From NCBI GenBank assembly GCA_964344175.1, contig CAYFMI010000121.1:1-8865 (forward strand): a DNA stretch of 8,865 nucleotides, read 5' to 3'. Below, piece by piece: positions 1 through 4,862 of the stretch; position 1 is the stretch's first letter; every line of letters starts with the position of its first letter. Below the pieces are notes generated by a model. That model made no database searches, was not told the origin of the DNA, and saw nothing but the letters and a program-made list of their open reading frames with translations. Made by a program: the position numbers and the translations under genes. The DNA is from NIOZ-UU35 sp964344175 (GTDB lineage Bacteria > Chloroflexota > Anaerolineae > Anaerolineales > UBA11858).

Positions 1-30
1 GATGAAAGATATTCCGAAAATAGGGGTGTG
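1..30 (+). repeat. Dispersed intergenic repeat, left copy
   Basis: These 30 bases match 8600-8629 at 28 of 30 positions, in the same orientation (differences at 7 and 21). The right copy lies between two signalling genes, so this is a dispersed intergenic repeat and not part of a gene. Here its second half forms the left arm of the palindrome at 14-66. No open reading frame or family is recognised. Confidence 0.8.
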
Positions 31-66
31 TGGGGCGCGAAGCGCCCCACACACCCCTATTTTCGG
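14..66. repeat. Perfect 25-bp palindrome with 3-nt loop
   Basis: Bases 14-38 are the exact reverse complement of 42-66, leaving a GAA loop at 39-41. A 25-bp uninterrupted stem is much longer than a normal intrinsic terminator and is not followed by a T-tract. The left arm is shared with the dispersed repeat at 8600-8629, but that copy lacks the right arm. It could be a palindromic mobile-type repeat, a head-to-head duplication of the repeat, or a strong RNA hairpin ending an upstream transcript. The pairing is seen directly; the role is unknown. Confidence 0.9.
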
Positions 67-81
67 GCTTCCCCTGCGCAA

Positions 82-96
82 GTGCGTAACTCCTAA
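82..96 (+). repeat. GTGCGTAACTCCTAA repeat module
   Basis: This 15-base stretch matches 8625-8639 at 13 of 15 positions, same orientation. In the right copy it follows directly on the module that matches 1-30. Here about 56 extra bases, including the palindrome's right arm, lie between the two modules. It ends about 10 bases before the tRNA-like sequence starts, where the 5' half of the tRNA would be expected. Confidence 0.6.
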
Positions 97-106
97 TTAG
101 TTGAAA

Positions 107-148
107 CTTCGAATCAGCAGGTTGGGGGTTCGAGTCCCTCCGGGTGCG
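107..148 (+). pseudogene. tRNA-Arg(UCG) 3' half, 5' half missing
   Basis: The sequence fits the 3' half of a class I tRNA. It has a 7-nt anticodon loop (107-113) with anticodon TCG at 109-111, the 3' anticodon strand (114-118), a 5-nt variable loop (119-123) and a T arm with 5-bp stem 124-128/136-140 around a canonical TTCGAGT loop (129-135). The 3' acceptor strand CGGGTGC (141-147) and a G discriminator (148) follow. Anticodon, acceptor and G73 suit tRNA-Arg. The partner acceptor strand GCACCCG is absent just upstream, and the D arm is replaced by repeat sequence, so no functional tRNA can fold here. CCA is not encoded. It may be an integration (attR-like) remnant, or a gene whose 5' half was lost. 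Confidence 0.72.
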
Positions 149-151
149 CAG

Positions 152-179
152 AAAGCCCTTCTAACTTGAAGGGCTTTTT
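152..179 (+). terminator. Intrinsic terminator after the tRNA half
   Basis: A perfect 10-bp stem (152-161 with 168-177) has a 6-nt loop, and its 3' arm runs into a TTTTT tract at 175-179. It starts three bases after the tRNA discriminator base, as expected for the native terminator of the tRNA gene. This suggests the DNA to the right is the original downstream flank and the disruption lies to the left. Confidence 0.85.
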
Positions 180-428
180 GATTCTGGTTGACTGAACTTC
201 GCCTTGCTCTACTCACCCCAGCGCTATACGCCCACAGATTCTGTAACGCCCGGACCGAGCCGCGCCCCGCCAAAGGGCAGGTAGCGCTTAAGAGCCATCA
301 ATTTCGATCATTGCTTTCATGCCCTCCCCTTCCAATTTCAAGGTGCAATGTATTTAATAACCACGCAAGACCGTGTACAAGTGCGTTGCACCGGGAAAAT
401 CCAACTCAAATTCAACAATGTGGAGCAG
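180..428. other. Non-coding gap without recognised gene
   Basis: Between the terminator and the 3' end of the hydrolase gene I see no ribosome binding site paired with a plausible gene. The plus-strand frame from 188 to 469 has no recognisable protein character and runs into the oppositely oriented hydrolase gene, so it is treated as spurious. The only structure noticed is the small repeat at 378-392. Confidence 0.6.
378..392 (+). repeat. CAAGTGCGTTGCACC repeat copy
   Basis: This 15-mer recurs at 4289-4303 (14 of 15) and inverted at 4242-4256 (14 of 15). The preceding bases GTGTA are also shared with 4282-4286. It contains a small inverted repeat GTGC-GTT-GCAC. The copies sit past the 3' ends of genes: here the minus-strand hydrolase, and at the other place a convergent gene pair. 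That suggests a role or a tolerated location at transcript ends. Confidence 0.65.
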
Positions 429-1220
429 CTATTCAACCCCCCGATAAATATCTTCCCGGCGGTCCTTGAACACCGGGATAAACCGGCGGGCTTTATCGGC
501 CTGGCGTAAGTCAATCTCGGCTGTCAACAGGCCTTCACGATCATCCCCCTCCACGCAAACCTCGCCCCAGGGATCCACAATCATGCTGCCCCCACCCAGG
601 CGCACACCCTGACTCTCGCCCACTTTATTAACCGCAGCGACAAAGATCTGATTCTCGATGGCGCGTCCCTTGAGCAATGCCCGCCAATGGGCAATGCGGG
701 TAACCGGCCACTCGGCCACCACCAGCACCAATTTCGCGCCCCGCACCGCATAGGGCCGAAACATCTCTGGAAAACGCAGATCATAACAAATGCCTAATCC
801 GGTCGGCCCCCAGGGAGCCTCTACCAGCCCCAGGTGGTCACCGGCTGCGAGGTATTTCTCCTCTTCCAGCAGACGAAAAAGATGAATTTTCCGGTAACTG
901 CCCCACAATGCGCCATCCGACCCAATGAGGGCCAGGGTATTGTAGGCCCGGCCCTGATCGGCCTCCAGCAAAGACCCGCCGATGGCGATGGAATGCTGCC
1001 GCGCCAATGTACTCAGTCGGGCGAAGACACCCTCATCCAACGGCGTGGCATAACGCGCCCAGTTGGGCAGATCATACCCGCTAGCCCACAACTCTGGCAA
1101 CAGCACCAAGTCTGAGCCGCGCCCGGCGGCTTCGGCAATCTGTGCGGCGGCGCGGGCAATATTGCTTTCAATATCGCCGAATTCAAAGGCTAATTGAGCT
1201 AATGAGATATTGAGTTTCAT
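429..1220 (-). CDS. Carbon-nitrogen hydrolase, omega-amidase-like
   Basis: A 263-residue nitrilase-superfamily amidase. The Glu-Lys-Cys catalytic set is visible: E43 in LLPELW, K111 in YRKIHLF and C145 in GICYDLRFP. The segment around residues 171-201 (WPVTRIAHW, then ARAIENQ-like and VNKVG) resembles the YafV/NIT2 omega-amidases, which hydrolyse 2-oxoglutaramate or 2-oxosuccinamate to the 2-oxo acid and ammonia. Length is normal for this cytosolic family. I chose the ATG at 1220 because family members usually begin just before this beta strand. An in-frame GTG at 1235 would add five residues, and neither start has a clear ribosome binding site. It lies 47 bp downstream of the sulfurtransferase gene on the same strand, probably in one operon. 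Exact substrate is inferred; other amidases of the superfamily remain possible. Confidence 0.88.
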   Translation of the reverse strand: MKLNISLAQLAFEFGDIESNIARAAAQIAEAAGRGSDLVLLPELWASGYDLPNWARYATPLDEGVFARLSTLARQHSIAIGGSLLEADQGRAYNTLALIGSDGALWGSYRKIHLFRLLEEEKYLAAGDHLGLVEAPWGPTGLGICYDLRFPEMFRPYAVRGAKLVLVVAEWPVTRIAHWRALLKGRAIENQIFVAAVNKVGESQGVRLGGGSMIVDPWGEVCVEGDDREGLLTAEIDLRQADKARRFIPVFKDRREDIYRGVE

Positions 1221-1267
1221 ATTGTGCCCAGACACATATCAGACAACACTGGCAGTTTGTGAAAATT

Positions 1268-2116
1268 TCAGAACTTTGTCACCGGGCGCTCGTAATCGGT
1301 GATCCAGTGACTCCAGGAACCGGCGTATAAGCGCGGCATCCCTAAACCGGCATAGGCCATAGCCAGCACATTGTGTGCGGCGGTGACGCCGGATCCGCAG
1401 TAAAAAGTTGTGCGCGCTGCGGGGGTTTCGCCCAGCAATTCCCGGAAATACCCCCGCAAGATCGTTTTGGGGCGGAAGTTATCCTGCGGATCCAAATTTT
1501 CGGCGAAGGGGCGCGACAATGCGCCGGGGATATGCCCGGCAACCGGATCGATGGGTTCTTCTTCGCCGCGATAGCGTTCGGGAGCGCGGGAATCCACCAG
1601 TCGATAAGCCGGATCGCCAAACTCGGTGAGAATATCTTCGGCGGTGACAAGCAGTTCTGGGTGCAGGCGCGGCTCGAAGGTGCGCGCTGCATGGGTGGGG
1701 GTCTCGGCACTCACGGGCAAATCCTCGCGCTGCCAGCGCGGGTAACCGCCATCCAGCACGGCTGCGGCTTCATGCCCCAGCCATTGCAGCAGCCACCACA
1801 GGCGCGCCGCCATGCCACCGCCCCGGTCGTCGTAGACCGCCACCTGCACGCCGGGGCCAACTCCCCAGTCGCCAAGCTTACGGGAAAACACATCCACATC
1901 GGGAAGCGGATGCCGTCCGGTTTCGCCGGGCAGCACCGGGCCAGATAGGTCTTCATCCATGTGGGCATAGACCGCGCCAGGGATGTGCGCCGCGCCATAA
2001 TCACGGCGTCCCTTTTCGGTATCCTCCAACCAAAAGCGGCAATCCACAATCACCCAATCCGGGTCATCAAGATGGTCGTGGAGATCATTGGGAGTAATGA
2101 GGGTAGCGTAATTCAT
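1268..2116 (-). CDS. Sulfurtransferase, 3-mercaptopyruvate type
   Basis: A 282-residue tandem-rhodanese protein. The first domain (about 5-135) contains the inter-domain signature region DCRFWLED and ends in the LDGGYPRW motif. Its catalytic-position loop reads YDDRGGG with no cysteine, as in other two-domain sulfurtransferases. The second domain (about 155-280) has the active loop CGSGVTA with C240. In this family CGSG(V/T)-type loops mark 3-mercaptopyruvate sulfurtransferases such as SseA, whereas thiosulfate enzymes carry a more basic loop. The enzyme moves sulfur from 3-mercaptopyruvate to a thiol or cyanide via a cysteine persulfide in the cytosol. It is first in a likely operon with the omega-amidase-like gene. 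No good ribosome binding site precedes the ATG, but a promoter-like -10 lies six bases before it, so the mRNA may be leaderless. Confidence 0.92.
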   Translation of the reverse strand: MNYATLITPNDLHDHLDDPDWVIVDCRFWLEDTEKGRRDYGAAHIPGAVYAHMDEDLSGPVLPGETGRHPLPDVDVFSRKLGDWGVGPGVQVAVYDDRGGGMAARLWWLLQWLGHEAAAVLDGGYPRWQREDLPVSAETPTHAARTFEPRLHPELLVTAEDILTEFGDPAYRLVDSRAPERYRGEEEPIDPVAGHIPGALSRPFAENLDPQDNFRPKTILRGYFRELLGETPAARTTFYCGSGVTAAHNVLAMAYAGLGMPRLYAGSWSHWITDYERPVTKF

Positions 2117-2152
2117 GCGTTGATTCTATCATGGAGTTTTAAGCGTTCCCAA
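2117..2152 (-). promoter_or_regulatory. Candidate promoter of sulfurtransferase operon
   Basis: Read on the minus strand, TTGGGA (2152-2147) and TAGAAT (2128-2123) are separated by 18 bp. Only six bases lie between the -10 box and the ATG at 2116, which would place transcription start at or next to the start codon and explain the absent ribosome binding site. This is a consensus match by eye; no start site is demonstrated. Confidence 0.4.
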
Positions 2153-2164
2153 AATACAATCCGA

Positions 2165-2170
2165 TATAAT
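2165..2170 (+). promoter_or_regulatory. -10 box of the luciferase-like gene
   Basis: A perfect TATAAT lies 31 bp before the chosen start codon at 2202. No strong -35 box is seen at 16-18 bp spacing. The ATG at 2169 overlaps this box, so it is unlikely to be the real translation start. The region is divergent with the sulfurtransferase promoter; the two start codons are 85 bp apart. Confidence 0.5.
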
Positions 2171-2201
2171 GGGCATAAAACGCTACGAAAGGATGACAGA
2201 G

Positions 2202-3137
2202 ATGGAAGTTGCTATCATGATCGAAGGACAAAACGGGTTAACCTGGCCGCGTTGGCAGCGACTGGCGCAGGCCGTGGAAGATCTCGGGTTCGCCGGGTTG
2301 TACCGCTCAGACCATTACACCAATGCCAGCCCGCCGGATAAGGAATCGCTTGAATTGTGGACCTCGCTGACCTGGCTGGCCGGCCACACGCGGCGGATCG
2401 AATTTGGCCCAATGGTGACCCCGCTCTCGTTCCGCGACCCGACAATGACAGCACGCATGGCCGCGGCGGTGGATGATCTTTCTGAGGGGCGGTTGATTCT
2501 GGGCCTGGGGGCAGGCTGGCAAGAGCGAGAACACACCAACTATGGCTGGGACTTACTCGATATTAGGCCGCGTTTTGCGCGCTTTGAAGAGGGGCTTGAG
2601 ATCATCACCCGCATGTTAAAGAGTGATACCCCCTCTGATTTCGACGGAGAGTATTACCACGTTCAAGAAGCTGTCTTGCTGCCGCGCCCGCAGCGCCCCG
2701 GCGGGCCGCCTATACTGATCGGCGGCAATGGCCCAAAATATACCCTCCCATTGGTAGCGCGTTTTGCCAGCGAGTGGAATTCGATTTATCTGCCCGCAGC
2801 GCAGTTTAAAGCGCTCAATGCTCAGCTGGACAAAATGCTCATCTCGGCAGGCCGCCAACCGGCGGAAGTGCGCCGTTCGATGATGACCGGTTGTGAATTT
2901 GGGGTAGATGCAACTCAGGTCAAGAAAAAGGTCAAAGCCCGCACCAAAGGAAAACTCTCCCCCAAAGAGTTGCATGAACGCGGCCTGATGGTCGGCACGG
3001 CGGATGAGATCGCAGCACAACTTGGAGAGTTGGCCGAGGCCGGTTTACAGCGCGTGATGCTGCAATGGCTTAACCTGGACGACCTTGACGGGCTGGCAGA
3101 ACTGGCGGAGGGCGTATTACCGCAGGTGACTAACTAA
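2202..3137 (+). CDS. Luciferase-like F420/FMN oxidoreductase
   Basis: A 311-residue protein of the bacterial luciferase-like TIM-barrel family, probably near the Rv1855c/TIGR03560 group. Visible features are the early SDHYTN loop (36-41), the core segment EGRLILGLGAGW (95-106), FDGEYYHV (147-154) and PILIGGNG (170-177), all typical of this fold's cofactor-binding side. Such enzymes transfer hydride between F420H2 or FMNH2 and a small organic substrate, which cannot be named here. The ATG at 2202 has AAAGGA at 2188-2193, eight bases upstream. ATG 2193 overlaps that site and ATG 2169 overlaps the -10 box, so 2202 is preferred. The basic stretch at residues 240-252 (KKKVKARTKGK) looks like a surface loop. 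It is transcribed divergently from the sulfurtransferase. Confidence 0.88.
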   Translation: MEVAIMIEGQNGLTWPRWQRLAQAVEDLGFAGLYRSDHYTNASPPDKESLELWTSLTWLAGHTRRIEFGPMVTPLSFRDPTMTARMAAAVDDLSEGRLILGLGAGWQEREHTNYGWDLLDIRPRFARFEEGLEIITRMLKSDTPSDFDGEYYHVQEAVLLPRPQRPGGPPILIGGNGPKYTLPLVARFASEWNSIYLPAAQFKALNAQLDKMLISAGRQPAEVRRSMMTGCEFGVDATQVKKKVKARTKGKLSPKELHERGLMVGTADEIAAQLGELAEAGLQRVMLQWLNLDDLDGLAELAEGVLPQVTN

Positions 3138-3219
3138 ACGGGGGCAAACAAATGCGGGCGAATGTTCTATTTCTCCGCAAATTTACTGCATTTCGTAATC
3201 ATCCGGGGCATGTTTTTTT

Positions 3220-3228
3220 TGCTATACT
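3220..3228 (+). promoter_or_regulatory. Extended -10 promoter of CBS gene
   Basis: TGCTATACT fits an extended -10 element (TGn followed by TATACT, five of six to consensus), directly after a run of eight T. A -35 box at the right spacing is weak, as is usual with extended -10 promoters. The expected transcription start near 3235 leaves a leader of about 40 bases before the ATG at 3278. Confidence 0.5.
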
Positions 3229-3277
3229 CAACCTGAGAAGTATCACACTAAACACAAACCCTTTAGGAGGCAAACAT

Positions 3278-3724
3278 ATGGCTATTGCAAAAGACTTACT
3301 GGACACCAAAAGCGGCAGTTCGAACTACTCGGTAGAAAACACAGATAGCGTACTGCAAGCCCTGGAAATTATGGCCGACGCAAATATCAGCGCGGTGATG
3401 GTAACCAAGAGCGATAAAATTATTGGCATCTTTACCGAGCGTGACTACGCCCGAAAAGTTGAGTTACGGGGGCTTTCGGCCAGCGCAACCCCTGCGCAAG
3501 ATGTGATGACCGAGAAAATCATGATCGTCACGCCAAAAACATCCATTGAAGATTGCATGCAATTGATGAACCAATATCACATCCGTCACTTGCCCGTCGT
3601 CGAGGATGATGCCATGGTGGGCATGATTTCAATGCGCGATGTGGTCGATATTCTCTTGGCCGACCGCGAGAGTACCATCAAGGGGCTGGAGAACTATATT
3701 ATCGGGTCTGAATTACGTAGTTAA
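3278..3724 (+). CDS. Stand-alone CBS-domain pair protein
   Basis: A 148-residue protein made of little more than two CBS domains, about 15-63 and 82-130. Each has the typical ending with the ligand-site signature: GIFTERDYAR (50-59) and GMISMRDVVD (115-124). The segment HIRHLPVV (101-108) is also typical. A CBS pair forms a Bateman module that binds adenine nucleotides or similar ligands and usually acts as a sensor or regulator. With no attached enzyme its partner is unknown. The ATG at 3278 follows AGGAGG (3265-3270) with seven bases of spacing; starting at 3152 would add 42 residues without CBS character. It has its own promoter-like element, so it is probably not co-transcribed with the oxidoreductase upstream. 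Cytosolic; no signal or membrane segment. Confidence 0.92.
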   Translation: MAIAKDLLDTKSGSSNYSVENTDSVLQALEIMADANISAVMVTKSDKIIGIFTERDYARKVELRGLSASATPAQDVMTEKIMIVTPKTSIEDCMQLMNQYHIRHLPVVEDDAMVGMISMRDVVDILLADRESTIKGLENYIIGSELRS

Positions 3725-3753
3725 GCACCACGAAAACCAGCCGTACTGCAATA

Positions 3754-3781
3754 TTGGCAATGGATCAACATCACCGATAAA
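3754..3781 (+). promoter_or_regulatory. Candidate promoter before membrane gene
   Basis: TTGGCA (3754-3759; five of six to the -35 consensus) and GATAAA (3776-3781; four of six to -10) are spaced by 16 bp. Transcription would start around 3788, putting the hairpin 3786-3832 at the very 5' end of the mRNA. This is a weak match by eye. Confidence 0.3.
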
Positions 3782-3785
3782 GACT

Positions 3786-3832
3786 CCCAAACGGATGGGC
3801 GCGGCGTTCTATGCTGTGTCCATCCGTTTGGG
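3786..3832 (+). terminator. 13-bp hairpin between CBS and membrane genes
   Basis: CCCAAACGGATGG (3786-3798) pairs perfectly with 3820-3832 around a 21-nt loop. It lies about 60 bases after the CBS stop codon and 27 bases before the next ATG. It resembles a terminator or mRNA-stabilising hairpin, but it is followed by CTTATCAC instead of a T-tract and the loop is long, so simple intrinsic termination is uncertain. It could instead act in the leader of the downstream gene. Confidence 0.5.
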
Positions 3833-3859
3833 CTTATCACATCATTTCAGGAGAGATTC

Positions 3860-4234
3860 ATGAATGCACCATCCAACATCCCCCTAATGGTGATTACCGC
3901 AGCGCTAATATTCTATTCAATTGGTGTTTGGAGCGAACGCATTGCTGGTCGCCTCAAAATCTGGCATCTGATCTTTTTTTACTTGGGGTTGATCTGCGAC
4001 ACCTGGGGCACCGGCATGATGCTGGAGCTGGCGGGAGGGTTGGTCTTTGACCTTCATGGGGTTACCGGCCTGATTGCCATTGTACTTATGCTCATTCATG
4101 CAGTTTGGGCCACGATTGTATTGATCAACAAGAACGAAAACGCCATCCTCAACTTCCATAAATTCAGCGTTATCGTCTGGCTCCTCTGGTTGATCCCCTA
4201 CTTCAGTCCGATGGTATTGGGAATGACTGGATAA
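3860..4234 (+). CDS. Four-helix membrane protein, TIGR03987-like
   Basis: A 124-residue, very hydrophobic protein with four predicted membrane segments at about 8-25, 35-56, 67-89 and 101-119. It has a short loop with acidic D64 and a basic stretch between segments 3 and 4 (NKNEN). It resembles the small conserved family TIGR03987, whose biochemical function I do not know. Histidines lie at or near helix ends (H36, H66, H80, H100), together with D47 and two tryptophan-rich ends; in small four-helix proteins such residues can bind heme or metal, but that is only a possibility here. AGGAGA (3849-3854) lies five bases before the ATG. It follows the CBS gene by 135 bp with a hairpin between, so it may have its own transcript. 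Confidence 0.8.
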   Translation: MNAPSNIPLMVITAALIFYSIGVWSERIAGRLKIWHLIFFYLGLICDTWGTGMMLELAGGLVFDLHGVTGLIAIVLMLIHAVWATIVLINKNENAILNFHKFSVIVWLLWLIPYFSPMVLGMTG

Positions 4235-4240
4235 TGCCTT

Positions 4241-4304
4241 AGGCGCAACGCACTTGGCCTATTGCGAGTAGTCTCAAAAGTGTGTAAACAAGTGCATTGC
4301 ACCT
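4241..4304. repeat. Inverted repeat between convergent genes
   Basis: The arm 4241-4256 pairs with 4289-4304 at 14 of 16 positions around a 32-nt spacer. Both arms are copies of the element also seen at 378-392. It sits between the convergent stop codons of the membrane protein (4234) and the response regulator (4309), filling nearly all of the gap. It could act as a bidirectional transcript end, although T-tracts are short on both strands. Confidence 0.7.
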
Positions 4305-4308
4305 TTCG

Positions 4309-4767
4309 CTAATGCTTTCTATTGGGCGGCGGCAGTTTCACGATTGTCATCCAAAATCCTTCAATGGCTTTGACCACATCGAGAAATTGATCCAGGTCGA
4401 CCGGCTTGGTGATATAGCAATTGGCGTGCAAATTGTAGGAGCGCATTACATCCTCCTCGGCCTTCGAGGTCGTCAGGATGACAACAGGGATCCGCTTCAA
4501 CTCTTCATCATCTTTGATTTGAGCCAGCACCTCGCGGCCGTCCATGCGCGGCATATTCAAATCCAAAAGAATCAGATCTGGGCGGACGGCATCGGCGTAT
4601 TCACCTTCGCGGCGTAAAAATGCCAACGCGTCAACGCCATCTTGAGCTACGTATAGGCGATTGCGCACCTTCCCCTCTTTCAAGGCTTCGCTCGTGAGAC
4701 GCACATCCCCAGGGTTATCTTCAACAAGTAAAATTTCAACGGGTCGTACCGAAATCAATTTATCCAT
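4309..4767 (-). CDS. Single-domain response regulator, Rcp1-like
   Basis: A 152-residue protein consisting of one receiver domain (about 10-138) and a short tail (PPPNRKH). The phosphorylation residues are present: acidic pair E16/D17, phospho-acceptor D69 in LILLDLNMP, T100 in VILTTS and K121 in ITKPVD. The early EDNPGD motif and the NMPRMDG-to-KPV spacing resemble the Rcp1 type, often partnered with phytochrome-like or PAS/GAF kinases. With no output domain it probably acts in a phosphorelay or by protein contact. I chose ATG 4767 because AAGGAG (4782-4777 on this strand) lies nine bases upstream; an ATG at 4833 would add 22 residues without receiver character. It starts 95 bp after the large HD-GYP gene on the same strand and is likely co-transcribed. 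Confidence 0.93.
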   Translation of the reverse strand: MDKLISVRPVEILLVEDNPGDVRLTSEALKEGKVRNRLYVAQDGVDALAFLRREGEYADAVRPDLILLDLNMPRMDGREVLAQIKDDEELKRIPVVILTTSKAEEDVMRSYNLHANCYITKPVDLDQFLDVVKAIEGFWMTIVKLPPPNRKH

Positions 4768-4862
4768 TGTATTATGCTCCTTAGGTCTTCCACGGTTTGC
4801 TAAAAGATATTCCGCTAACTCATCCATGTTCACTTTTCCCAGGCCAATCCAGAGCTACTTGT

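Noticed and set aside
1..106. Group I intron interrupting the tRNA at the anticodon loop
   Set aside because: AGATAT at 8-12 loosely recalls a group I core element, but the same sequence recurs at 8600-8629 between protein genes, and the rest of a P3-P7-P8 core is not recognisable. Sequence left of the window would be needed.
75..150. A complete 76-nt tRNA using TGCGCA at both ends as the acceptor stem
   Set aside because: The ends are a self-complementary hexamer, but this shifts the acceptor strand away from its correct distance to the T arm. It leaves no discriminator base, gives a 9-nt anticodon loop and provides no plausible D arm.
188..469. 93-residue plus-strand reading frame
   Set aside because: It has no recognisable domain and no ribosome binding site, and its end overlaps the reversed hydrolase gene.
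1373..1948. 191-residue plus-strand frame opposite the sulfurtransferase
   Set aside because: The minus-strand frame encodes a complete tandem-rhodanese protein with active-site motif; this frame is its antisense shadow.
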